Of a stretch of 64,000 nucleotides of DNA, positions 9,156-16,256 are shown in pieces. Location of the stretch: contig NZ_JAANOU010000001.1 of NCBI RefSeq assembly GCF_011758765.1, positions 124,001-188,000 of the forward strand, in the 5' to 3' direction. Within the stretch, counting starts at the first letter, position 1, and the number at the start of each line of letters is the position of its first letter. A program made the translations under genes and the position numbers. The notes below the pieces were generated by a model that was given only the letters and a program-made list of their open reading frames with translations, made no database searches and had not been told where the DNA came from. Source of the DNA: Amycolatopsis viridis (lineage in GTDB: Bacteria; Actinomycetota; Actinomycetes; Mycobacteriales; Pseudonocardiaceae).

Positions 9156-9198
9156 AAACCCGTGGCCGGCCACGCGGCGGGATCGCTACGGTTGCGGC

Positions 9199-10056
9199 AT
9201 GGCGTACGAACATCCGCTCGCCTACGTGTTCGCCCTGGAGGGCCTGGCGCTGCTGCGGTCGTTCCGCGGTGAGCACGACCGGGCGTTCGTGGCGGACCGG
9301 CTCGCCGAGATCCGCCGCCTGCTCGACGACCCGGCGGAGGGCGTGGAGGTCGCGCACGTCGACCCCGTCGAGGGCTACGACCGCTGGGCGCCGACCTACG
9401 ACTCGCCCAACCCGGCGTTCGACTTCGACGAGCCGTTCGTGCGCTCGGTCGCTGCGGGAATGCCGCCCGGAGTCGCGCTGGACGCGGCCTGCGGCACCGG
9501 CCGGATGACGGCGGCGCTCGCCGCGCACGGCCACCGGGTGATCGGCGTGGACGGTTCTCCGGGCATGCTCGCCGAGGCCCGGAATCGGTTGCCGGACGCG
9601 GATTTCCGCCGCGGTGACCTCGATTCCCTGCCCGTGGACGCGGACTCCGTGGACCTGGTCACGTGCTCGCTCGCGCTGACCCACGTGCCCGGCCTCGGGC
9701 CGGTGTTCGCGGAGTTCGCCCGCGTGCTGCGGCCGGGCGGGCGCCTGGTCGTCGCCGATGTGCATCCCGAACAGGTGGCGCGCGGGCACGTGCCGGCGGT
9801 GCGCCGCGCGGACGGGACGCCGGCGCGCGTGCGGTCGCACTGCCACCGCACCGGCGACTACCTGCGCGCCGCGCTCGCCGCCGGACTGACGCCGCGGCAG
9901 TGCTCGGAACCGGTGGTGGCACCGCGCGCGGTGCCACCGGGCGGCCCGGGTCCGTGGGAGGCGTGGCCGTGGTCGCTGGCCGGCCTGGCACCCGCGGCCG
10001 CGGAAGCCGCCGGCGCCGGTGTCCCGTCGATGATCCTCTGGGAGTTCCGGAACTAG
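9199..10056 (+). CDS. SAM-dependent methyltransferase (class I)
   Basis: Cytoplasmic methyltransferase of unknown substrate, 285 residues. The SAM-binding motif I is LDAACGTGRMTAAL near residue 95, followed by the acidic loop VIGVDGSPGML and motif DLVTCSLALTHV. A helical N-terminal extension of about 75 residues precedes the Rossmann domain. The ATG was chosen because the longer frame before it lies in the end of the GntR gene. It converges on the SRPBCC gene with a four-base overlap of stops. No metabolic context is evident. Confidence 0.87.
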   Translation: MAYEHPLAYVFALEGLALLRSFRGEHDRAFVADRLAEIRRLLDDPAEGVEVAHVDPVEGYDRWAPTYDSPNPAFDFDEPFVRSVAAGMPPGVALDAACGTGRMTAALAAHGHRVIGVDGSPGMLAEARNRLPDADFRRGDLDSLPVDADSVDLVTCSLALTHVPGLGPVFAEFARVLRPGGRLVVADVHPEQVARGHVPAVRRADGTPARVRSHCHRTGDYLRAALAAGLTPRQCSEPVVAPRAVPPGGPGPWEAWPWSLAGLAPAAAEAAGAGVPSMILWEFRN

Positions 10057-10541
10057 TCTTCCGCGAGGATGGCGTCGATCTGGCCTTCGGCGAGCTTCAT
10101 GCCCTCCTCCATGCCCATCTCGATCAGCTTCTCCAGCTCCTCGATGCTGGCGAAGGAGCTGACGGTGGTCATCCGGGTGCCGGTGCCGGACGGCTCGAAC
10201 GTGACCGCACAGTGGATGACCGGCATGTCCGGGCTGCGTTCGCCGTTCTCGTCGGCGAAACCGTCGTCGAACTCCAGCCGCTTCGGCGCGTCGATCGCCG
10301 TGATGCGCCACCAGCCGTGGGCTTTCGTCCCGTCCGGGCCGGTCATGAAGTAGCTGGAGCTGCCGCCGACCGTGAAGTCGTGCTGCTCGAAGGTCGCCGG
10401 CCAGGTCGGCGGGCCCCACCAGCGCTCGAGCTTGCGCGGGTCCGCCCAGACCCGCCACACCCGGTCGGGGGCCGCGTCGTACTCGGCGACGATCGTCAGG
10501 GTGAGGGCCTGCGTGTCCTGGTGCGAGCTGATGACGGTCAT
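10053..10541 (-). CDS. SRPBCC (AHSA1/START-fold) domain protein
   Basis: Small ligand-binding fold protein, 162 residues, of the activator-of-Hsp90 homolog 1-like group. Typical elements are the opening AAPDRVWRVWADPRKLERWWGP and the central FTVGGSSSYFMTGPDG. Encoded directly after an ArsR regulator with an ATGA overlap. The ArsR-AHSA1 pair is a very common two-gene unit in actinobacteria, with the regulator controlling the SRPBCC gene. Its ligand is unknown. Confidence 0.9.
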   Translation of the reverse strand: MTVISSHQDTQALTLTIVAEYDAAPDRVWRVWADPRKLERWWGPPTWPATFEQHDFTVGGSSSYFMTGPDGTKAHGWWRITAIDAPKRLEFDDGFADENGERSPDMPVIHCAVTFEPSGTGTRMTTVSSFASIEELEKLIEMGMEEGMKLAEGQIDAILAED

Positions 10542-10876
10542 TCGTCCTCCTCGGACAGGATGTCTTGGATGTTGCGAACGCGGTGGTGCCAGATCCGTTC
10601 GTATTCGCCGAGCAGGCGAGCCGCGGTGCGCAGAACCTCGGGATTGCCGTGCACGAGCCGCTCACGCCCGCTCCGCTGCTTGACGACGAGCGAGGCCCGC
10701 GCGAGCACCGCCACGTGTTTCTGCACGGCGGCGAAGCTCATCTCGTACCTGCGGGCGAGCTGCGAGATCGACTCCTCCTGCCGGAGCACCCGGGTCACGA
10801 TGTCGCGCCGAGTGGCGTCCGACAGCGCGTGGAAGATCCGGTCGATCTCCGCGTCGCCGAGCTGATTTACAACCAC
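10538..10876 (-). CDS. ArsR-family winged-helix regulator
   Basis: Dimeric repressor, 112 residues, with the ArsR helix-turn-helix around residues 30-65 (SISQLARRYEMSFAAVQKHV). No metal-binding ELCVCDL motif is seen, so it is not a classical metal sensor. The GTG start encodes the MVVNQ opening that is usual for this subgroup, and it falls inside a perfect palindrome. A TAACGT -10 element ends about seven bases before the start region, so the transcript is nearly leaderless. An ATG two bases earlier is in another frame and reaches a stop after three codons. Confidence 0.9.
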   Translation of the reverse strand: MVVNQLGDAEIDRIFHALSDATRRDIVTRVLRQEESISQLARRYEMSFAAVQKHVAVLARASLVVKQRSGRERLVHGNPEVLRTAARLLGEYERIWHHRVRNIQDILSEEDE

Positions 10877-10885
10877 ATGGTTGTA
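10868..10885. promoter_or_regulatory. Palindromic operator covering the ArsR start codon
   Basis: Perfect inverted repeat TACAACCACATGGTTGTA (eight-base arms, two-base centre). It lies immediately downstream of the TAACGT -10 element and overlaps the GTG start, so bound repressor would block both transcription start and initiation. The position strongly suggests autoregulation by the ArsR protein. Confidence 0.75.
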
Positions 10886-10922
10886 CGTTAGTGGCTGCCG
10901 GGGCCGGGCGCAACCATCACGC

Positions 10923-10953
10923 TTGACCTCCAGCTACCTGGAGGTTCTACCGT
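10923..10953 (+). promoter_or_regulatory. MerR-type leaderless promoter of the PPOX gene
   Basis: TTGACC and TACCGT are separated by 19 bases, the long spacer typical of MerR-activated promoters. The spacer region holds a perfect palindrome ACCTCCAGCTACCTGGAGGT, which resembles SoxR-like boxes. The expected transcription start falls on the A of the downstream ATG. No MerR gene is adjacent, so the activator would act in trans. Confidence 0.65.
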
Positions 10954-10960
10954 CGTCGGC

Positions 10961-11383
10961 ATGATCTTCACCGAACGCGAACGCGCCTACCTGCGCAGCC
11001 AGCCCCTCGGGCGGATGGGCACGGTGGACGTCAAGGGACGTCCACAGGTGCGGCCGCTGGGCTTCGAGCTCAACGACGACGGCACCATCGACATCGGCGG
11101 CCCGAACCTGAGCGGCAGCCAGAAGTGGCGCAACCTCGAGCGCAACCCGGAGGTGTCGTTCGTCGTCGACGACCTCACACCGAACGAGCCCGGCGCGGTC
11201 CGGCCCGGCTGGGGACGCGGCATCGAGATCCGCGGCACGGCCGAGCTGCTCACCGGTGTGGAGCCGCCCGCGTACGGCGGCCCGTCGTTCAGCAACGAGC
11301 TGATCCGGATCCACCCCCGGGTTGTCTACGCCTGGCACCTCGACCGGGACCAGCTCGTCCGCCGGGCTCAGGTCAGCGCCTGA
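10961..11383 (+). CDS. PPOX-class (pyridoxamine oxidase-like, flavin/F420) oxidoreductase
   Basis: Split-barrel protein, 140 residues, of the pyridoxamine 5'-phosphate oxidase-like family, whose actinobacterial members often use F420 or FMN, or are haem/biliverdin related. Characteristic features are the opening YLRSQPLGRMGTVD, the strand PQVRPLGF, and WRNLERNPEVSFVVDDL. Sits behind a MerR-type promoter and appears to be translated from a leaderless message. Its end overlaps the convergent PLP lyase gene by 16 bases. The exact cofactor and substrate are not determined. Confidence 0.85.
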   Translation: MIFTERERAYLRSQPLGRMGTVDVKGRPQVRPLGFELNDDGTIDIGGPNLSGSQKWRNLERNPEVSFVVDDLTPNEPGAVRPGWGRGIEIRGTAELLTGVEPPAYGGPSFSNELIRIHPRVVYAWHLDRDQLVRRAQVSA

Positions 11384-12408
11384 GCCAGGTCCCGCCACAG
11401 GTCCTCGGGGTCCTCCAGGCCCACGCTGAACCGCACCAGCCCGGCCGGCACGTGCGCGTCACCCGGCCACACCGCCCGCCGTTCGACGAGGCTCTCCACC
11501 CCGCCGAGGCTGGTGGCGTGCTGGATCAGGCGCAGCGCGGCGCACAGCTGGTCCGCGGCCGCCGCATCGGCCAGCTCGAAGGCGATCATCGTGCCCTGAC
11601 CCGGGTAGCGCACCTTGGTCACCGCCGGGTGCTCGCCCAACCGCGCCGCGAGCAGCGCGGCGGTGCGGGACTGCTCGGCCAGCCGGACCGGCAGCGTCCG
11701 CAGGCCACGCAGGGCGAGCCACGCCTCCAGTGCACCGGGCGTGGCGCCGTTGCGGGTGCGGGCGTCGCGCAGCTCCTCGGCCACGCCCTCGTCGGCCGCC
11801 ACGGTCAGGCCGAGCAGCAGGTCGCTGTGCCCGCCGATCAGCTTGGTGGCGCTGTGCACCACGATGTCCGCGCCGAGCGCCAGCGGCTGCTGCCCCAGCG
11901 GCGTGGCGAACGTGTTGTCCACGACCACCCGGGCGCGCTGACCGGTCAACGGCGCGATGTCGATCAGGTCGAGCGTCGGGTTGGTCGGCGACTCGACCCA
12001 CACCACGTCGGCTTCGCGCGCGGCGGCGAGCCAGCCCTCCCGATCGGCCGGGTCGATGCGCCGCACCTTCAGCCGCCCCTTGCCCGCGGCGTGGTCGAGC
12101 AGCCCACGGGTGCCCGAGTAGCTGTAGACCGGCACGGCGACCTCGGCGCCCACGTCCAGCAGGTCGATCACCGCCGCGGCGGTCGCGATGCCGGACGCGA
12201 ACGCCGTCGCCCGGCCGCCCTCCAGCGCGCCGATCGCCTCCTCCAGCGCCGCCCACGTCGGCGTGCCGTTCTCGCGGGCGTACTTGAAGCCACCCCCGGC
12301 GACGTAGGTGCTGGTCGCCACCAGCGGTGTGTTCAGCGGCTCGCCGGGCTGGTCCGGCCGCCCGGCTGCGATCGCGCGGCTGCGCGGGGACAGGTCGTCG
12401 AGGTTCAC
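11368..12408 (-). CDS. PLP-dependent Cys/Met metabolism enzyme (cystathionine gamma-synthase/lyase family)
   Basis: Fold-type I PLP enzyme, 346 residues, somewhat shorter than typical 380-400 residue members. Schiff-base Lys189 is in SATKLIGGHSD; the PLP-phosphate region ASGIATAAA is near 71 and VVVDNTFATP near 162. A late SLGGVESL motif, which separates this family from other aminotransferases, is present. GTG start overlaps the upstream B3/B4 gene stop by four bases. It could form or cleave cystathionine or a related thioether; synthase versus lyase cannot be decided from sequence alone. Confidence 0.87.
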   Translation of the reverse strand: MNLDDLSPRSRAIAAGRPDQPGEPLNTPLVATSTYVAGGGFKYARENGTPTWAALEEAIGALEGGRATAFASGIATAAAVIDLLDVGAEVAVPVYSYSGTRGLLDHAAGKGRLKVRRIDPADREGWLAAAREADVVWVESPTNPTLDLIDIAPLTGQRARVVVDNTFATPLGQQPLALGADIVVHSATKLIGGHSDLLLGLTVAADEGVAEELRDARTRNGATPGALEAWLALRGLRTLPVRLAEQSRTAALLAARLGEHPAVTKVRYPGQGTMIAFELADAAAADQLCAALRLIQHATSLGGVESLVERRAVWPGDAHVPAGLVRFSVGLEDPEDLWRDLAQALT

Positions 12409-13082
12409 GCGTTCTCCCTGATCAGTGTGCGGGCCACGGTCGCGTCCGGGGCCAGCGCGGTCAGCCGCGACACCAGGTCGTCGGCCGCCGCCGACAACGC
12501 GTCCAGCGACATCGGCTCGAGCCGTTCCAGCAGGAACAGCCCGCGCGTGCTGTCCTCCCGCAGCCGGGTCCGCACGCACTGGCGGTGGTTCCAGCGGCGG
12601 CACGTCACACCGGCGTCGTCCCGCCAGACGACCTCGCCGGCGTCCGCGACCTCGGTGTCCGGTTCGCCGTTGCGCATCGTGTCGAAGGGCTCGTCACCCC
12701 GCGCCCGCACCAACCGCGGCAATCCAACGTAACAGTCCAGGTCCTCGCCGCCGACGGGCAGCCGGTGCTGCACCGATACCGCGTTGTAGAGGTCAACCAC
12801 CCGGTTGACCTGCGGCAGTCCCGAGCCGGCCCGGCGCAGCAGGGCGTCCACCGAGGGCCGGGTGCGGTTGGGCTTGGCGCCGAAGGCGCGGTACGCGTCC
12901 CGCCACGCCTCGACGTGCGGATCGTCCGCGGCCCGTTCGGCGGCGACGGCGAGCGCTTTCGCCGAGTCCTCGTCGCTGGGCCCGCTGGGCAGGCCGTCCA
13001 CCACGACGGCCAGGACCGCGAAGTCCGGCCGCAGCGCGAAGACCGCCGGATCCACCCGGATCCCGGTCAGTAGGTCAGTCAT
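12405..13082 (-). CDS. B3/B4 tRNA-binding domain protein
   Basis: Protein of 225 residues related to the B3/B4 editing domain of phenylalanyl-tRNA synthetase beta chains, found as a free-standing protein in many actinobacteria. Typical segments are AWRDAYRAFGAKPNRTRPSV and LPQVNRVVDLYNAVS. Free-standing members are thought to hydrolyse mischarged amino acid esters or to bind amino acid derivatives; that is family knowledge. The ATG was chosen because a TAGAAT -10 ends seven bases before it; another ATG nine bases upstream would lie in the promoter. Coupled to the PLP lyase and divergent from the XRE-cupin regulator. Confidence 0.8.
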   Translation of the reverse strand: MTDLLTGIRVDPAVFALRPDFAVLAVVVDGLPSGPSDEDSAKALAVAAERAADDPHVEAWRDAYRAFGAKPNRTRPSVDALLRRAGSGLPQVNRVVDLYNAVSVQHRLPVGGEDLDCYVGLPRLVRARGDEPFDTMRNGEPDTEVADAGEVVWRDDAGVTCRRWNHRQCVRTRLREDSTRGLFLLERLEPMSLDALSAAADDLVSRLTALAPDATVARTLIRENA

Positions 13083-13089
13083 GTCGGTC

Positions 13090-13119
13090 ATTCTATCAAC
13101 CTGTCAGGTGCACTAAAAT
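13090..13119. promoter_or_regulatory. Mirror-image leaderless promoters around a shared palindrome
   Basis: The minus strand has TAGAAT about seven bases before the B3/B4 ATG; the plus strand has TAAAAT about seven bases before the XRE-cupin ATG. Between them is the perfect inverted repeat ACCTGTCAGGT at 13099-13109. One protein bound there would control both directions; the XRE-cupin protein is the obvious candidate. Confidence 0.6.
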
Positions 13120-13126
13120 GACCATC

Positions 13127-13678
13127 ATGACCGACCCCGCCGCCGTCCTCGCCCGCAACATCCGCGTCCACCGCTCGGCGCGGCAGTGGAGCATGGACAC
13201 CCTGGCGACCCGCGCCGGGCTGAGCAAGGGGGTGGTCGTCGCGCTGGAACAGGGCCGGGGCAACCCGAACCTGGCCACCCTGATCCGGATCAGCGACGCC
13301 CTCGGCCTCTCCCTGACCGCGCTGCTGGAGGGCGGCGAGCCACCCGCGATCTCGGTCACCGGCACCGCGACCGTGCTGTGGCGGGGCCCCGCCGGCGGCA
13401 CCGGGCGCCTGTTGTCCGGCACCGACGCGCCCGCACCCGCGGAGCTGTGGCGGTGGCACCTCGAACCGGGCGAGCGGCACGACAGCGAGGCCCACGCCCC
13501 CGGCACCCACGAGCTGATCCACGTCCTCGCCGGCGAGCTGCACCTGAGCGTCGGCGAGCGGTCGGTCGGCGTGCCGGCCGGGTCGACCGCCCGGATGACC
13601 GCCGACCAGCCGCACAGCTACGCCAACCAGGGCGGCGAGCCGGTCGACTATGTCGGCGTGGTCGTGGTGCCCGGCTGA
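13127..13678 (+). CDS. XRE-family regulator with C-terminal cupin domain
   Basis: One-component regulator, 183 residues from the chosen ATG. An XRE helix-turn-helix occupies about residues 8-65 (TLATRAGLSKGVVVALEQGRGNP), and a small beta-barrel cupin follows with metal-type residues in WHLEPGERHDSEAHAPGTHE and a late AGSTARMTADQPHSYAN segment. Such proteins sense small amino-acid-like ligands through the cupin. The downstream ATG is favoured over one nine bases earlier because the TAAAAT -10 overlaps the latter. Divergent from the B3/B4-PLP lyase pair, which it probably regulates. Confidence 0.88.
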   Translation: MTDPAAVLARNIRVHRSARQWSMDTLATRAGLSKGVVVALEQGRGNPNLATLIRISDALGLSLTALLEGGEPPAISVTGTATVLWRGPAGGTGRLLSGTDAPAPAELWRWHLEPGERHDSEAHAPGTHELIHVLAGELHLSVGERSVGVPAGSTARMTADQPHSYANQGGEPVDYVGVVVVPG

Positions 13679-13747
13679 CGGCGCTGAAGGCGCCCGCCGC
13701 ACCGGTGGGTACCGTGCAACGACCACAGTCACAGGGAGGAAAGACGC

Positions 13748-14122
13748 ATGGCACCCCAACGTCCCGAGGTCGACAAGCCGACCGGACCGCCCCCGGCGGA
13801 GCTGGAGGTCACCGACCTCACCGTCGGCGACGGCGCCGAAGCCGCCGCCGGCAACGTGGTGTCGGTGCACTACGTGGGCGTCTCGCACTCGACCGGCGAG
13901 GAGTTCGACGCGTCCTGGAACCGGGGTGAGCCGCTGCGCTTCCCGCTCGGCGCGGGACACGTCATCCCCGGCTGGGACCAGGGTGTGCAGGGTATGAAGG
14001 TCGGCGGCCGCCGCCGCCTGGTCATCCCGCCGCACCTGGCCTACGGCGACAGCGGCGCGGGCAACGTGATCAAGCCCGGCGAGACCCTCGTCTTCGTGGT
14101 GGACCTGGTCGGCGTCAGCTGA
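13748..14122 (+). CDS. FKBP-type peptidyl-prolyl isomerase
   Basis: Single-domain cytoplasmic FKBP, 124 residues. Typical active-site and fold residues are visible: VHYVGV, FDASWNRGEPLRFPLG, VIPGWDQGVQGMKVGGRRRLVIPP and AYGDSGAG. An AGGGAGGAAAG ribosome site precedes the ATG. It accelerates proline isomerisation during protein folding. Monocistronic on the plus strand, converging with the LysR gene with an eight-base overlap. Confidence 0.93.
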   Translation: MAPQRPEVDKPTGPPPAELEVTDLTVGDGAEAAAGNVVSVHYVGVSHSTGEEFDASWNRGEPLRFPLGAGHVIPGWDQGVQGMKVGGRRRLVIPPHLAYGDSGAGNVIKPGETLVFVVDLVGVS

Positions 14123-15005
14123 GCCGGGCCGCCACGCGCGTCAGCAGGCCGAGCACGGCCGGCACCGGCGCGGCCGGCCGGGGGCGGTGCACCGCGTAGA
14201 CCTCGCGGTCCAACCTGCTCCCGGCCAGGTCACGCACCACGACCCCGTCCGCGCCGCGCAGCACGCTCGCGGGCGCGAGCGCGACACCCAGCCCCGCTCG
14301 GACGAGCGCGAGGATCGCTGCGTAGTCCCGTGTCTCGTAGGCGATCCGTGGTTCCACCCCGTCCTGGGCGGCCAGCAGATCCAGGGACGGGCGGTCCGCC
14401 GAAATCCAGTCTTCGTCGACGAGGTCGGCCAGCTTCACGCCGCCCGCCCGGTCCGTCCGGGCCGCCGGGTGGTGGGCGGGCAGCACCAGCCGCAACCGAT
14501 CGGCCAGGAGCGGCACCCGGGTCAGGCCGCGGGCCGGGGGCAGCTGCCGTCCCGGGTAGCGGTGGGTGATCAGCAGGTCCAGTTCGCCGGAGACCACGAG
14601 CTCGTAGCCGTCCGGTGGTTCCACGTCCACCAGCCGAAGGCGGGTCGCCGGGTGTGCGCGCCGGAACTCGCCCACGACCTGCGGGAACAGCACCTGTCCC
14701 GCCGTCGCGAACGTCCCCACGCTCAGCGTGACGGGCGGCCGGTTCCGGAGCTCCGCAAGCGTTTGCTCCGCCGCTCGGAGCTCCCCCACGATCGTCTCGC
14801 CGTGCGCCACCAGCCGCCGGCCGGCCTCGGTGAGCGAGGTGCCGGTGGTGCGCCGTTCCACCAGGGCGCACCCGGCCTCGCGCTCCAGCCGGGCCAGCTG
14901 CTGGGACAACGCCGAGGCGGTGAAGCCCATGTTCCGCGCCGCGGCGGCGATGGATCCGGCGTGGGCGACCTCGACCAGGACGCGCAGCCGTTCGGCGACC
15001 AGCAT
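14115..15005 (-). CDS. LysR-family transcriptional regulator
   Basis: LysR-type regulator, 296 residues, full length. Winged helix-turn-helix in the first 60 residues (GSIAAAARNMGFTASALSQQLARLE), then a periplasmic-binding-like effector domain. Divergent from the threonine/serine dehydratase-like gene with a 73-base shared promoter region, so that gene is its likely target. No clear T-N11-A box was identified by eye. Confidence 0.9.
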   Translation of the reverse strand: MLVAERLRVLVEVAHAGSIAAAARNMGFTASALSQQLARLEREAGCALVERRTTGTSLTEAGRRLVAHGETIVGELRAAEQTLAELRNRPPVTLSVGTFATAGQVLFPQVVGEFRRAHPATRLRLVDVEPPDGYELVVSGELDLLITHRYPGRQLPPARGLTRVPLLADRLRLVLPAHHPAARTDRAGGVKLADLVDEDWISADRPSLDLLAAQDGVEPRIAYETRDYAAILALVRAGLGVALAPASVLRGADGVVVRDLAGSRLDREVYAVHRPRPAAPVPAVLGLLTRVAARLS

Positions 15006-15078
15006 CCATTAAGTATCGCTAACTCCGGGCAAGCGGAACGCGCTGGCGGCTTACGGCCGCTCCGCGCAGAGTGGAGTC

Positions 15079-15987
15079 ATGACCACCACCGTCGTCCCCG
15101 GCGTCGCCGACGTCGCTGCTGCCGCGGAGCGCATCCGCCCCTACGTCCGCCACACCCCGGTCCTGCGCGCCGAGGTCGACGGCCGTCCGCTCGTCCTGAA
15201 GCTGGAGCACCTGCAGCGCACGGGCTCGTTCAAGATGCGTGGCGCGCTGAACGCGTTGCTCACCGGCGAGCGACCGGAGCAGGTCGTGACCGCATCCGGT
15301 GGCAACCACGGCATCGCGGTGGCAACGGCGGCGGCGATCCTCGGCGTGCCCGCCACGGTGTTCGTGCCCGCGACCGTGCCGGAGAGCAAGGCCCGCCGCA
15401 TCGAGGCGGCCGGCGCGCGCCTGGTGCGGGCCGGTGAGCGGTACGCGGAAGCGGCCGCGGCCGCGCACAAGGCAGCGGCCACGCCCGGTGCGCGGTACGT
15501 CGAGGCGTACAACGACCCCGCCGTGGTCGCCGGCCAGGGCACGGTCGCGGCGGAGATCGTCGCTGACGCGCCCGAGGTGGACGCGATCGCCGTGGCCGTG
15601 GGCGGGGGCGGGCTGGCGGCCGGGGTGACGCTCGGCTCGGGCGGCAGGCTGACGGTCGCGGTGGAGCCGGAGCGGTGCTCGTGCCTGCACCAGGCGCTCG
15701 CGGCCGGTCACCCGGTGGACGCGGAGGTCAACTCGGTCGCCGCGTCGGCCTTGGGCGCGACCCGGGTCGGCGACGTGACGTTCGGGGTGCTGTCCGGGTC
15801 GTCGGTGCGCTCGGTCCTGGTCACCGAGGCGGAGATCCTCGCCGCACGCGACCGGCTGTGGGACGAGTTCCGGCTGGCCGTCGAACCGGCCGCCGCCGTG
15901 CCGTTCGCCGCCTGGCTGGCCGGGGCGGTGCCGGGTGAGACGGCGTGCATCCTGCTCTGCGGCGCCAACGCGGAATGGACGCCGTGA
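15079..15987 (+). CDS. PLP-dependent threonine/serine dehydratase-like enzyme
   Basis: Fold-type II PLP enzyme, 302 residues. Lys52 in GSFKMRGA binds PLP; TASGGNHGIAVA near 95 binds the substrate carboxylate; AVGGGGLAAG near 180 is the phosphate-binding glycine loop. It lacks a regulatory ACT domain, so it is of the short catabolic type (threonine or serine dehydratase, serine racemase or hydroxyaspartate dehydratase). Divergent from a LysR regulator. Followed by a strong hairpin terminator. Confidence 0.88.
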   Translation: MTTTVVPGVADVAAAAERIRPYVRHTPVLRAEVDGRPLVLKLEHLQRTGSFKMRGALNALLTGERPEQVVTASGGNHGIAVATAAAILGVPATVFVPATVPESKARRIEAAGARLVRAGERYAEAAAAAHKAAATPGARYVEAYNDPAVVAGQGTVAAEIVADAPEVDAIAVAVGGGGLAAGVTLGSGGRLTVAVEPERCSCLHQALAAGHPVDAEVNSVAASALGATRVGDVTFGVLSGSSVRSVLVTEAEILAARDRLWDEFRLAVEPAAAVPFAAWLAGAVPGETACILLCGANAEWTP

Positions 15988-16006
15988 CCATCCCGACACA
16001 AGAAAA

Positions 16007-16037
16007 GACCCGGGCTCTGTGAACCAGAGCCCGGGTC
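16007..16037. terminator. Bidirectional hairpin terminator
   Basis: Thirteen-base perfect stem (GACCCGGGCTCTG and its complement) with a five-base loop. On the minus strand it is followed by a T-rich run (TCTTTTCTT), so it ends the tRNA-Leu transcript; on the plus strand it closes the dehydratase gene. Confidence 0.85.
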
Positions 16038-16043
16038 GTCGCG

Positions 16044-16126
16044 TGGGCGAGGAGGGAGTTGAACCCTCACGTCCTTTCGGACACACGGACCTGAACCGTG
16101 CGCGTCTGCCATTCCGCCACTCGCCC
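16044..16126 (-). tRNA. tRNA-Leu (anticodon CAG)
   Basis: 83-nt class II tRNA. The seven-base acceptor stem GGGCGAG pairs with CTCGCCC, the anticodon loop is TTCAGGT, the long variable arm is of leucine type, and the T arm carries GGTTCAACTCC. No CCA is encoded. tRNA-Leu next to fhaA is the conserved arrangement in mycobacteria and relatives. Confidence 0.95.
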
Positions 16127-16256
16127 GAGTTGCCCTGACAGCGAAGAGAACTCTAGCAGGCCGTTGCGGGGCCCTTCAGCGGGGGTCGTGTCGAAGGGCG
16201 CGGATCCCGATAGGATCGATGCGAAAGCACATGGTGCGGAGGAGGGCGAGGGTTCC

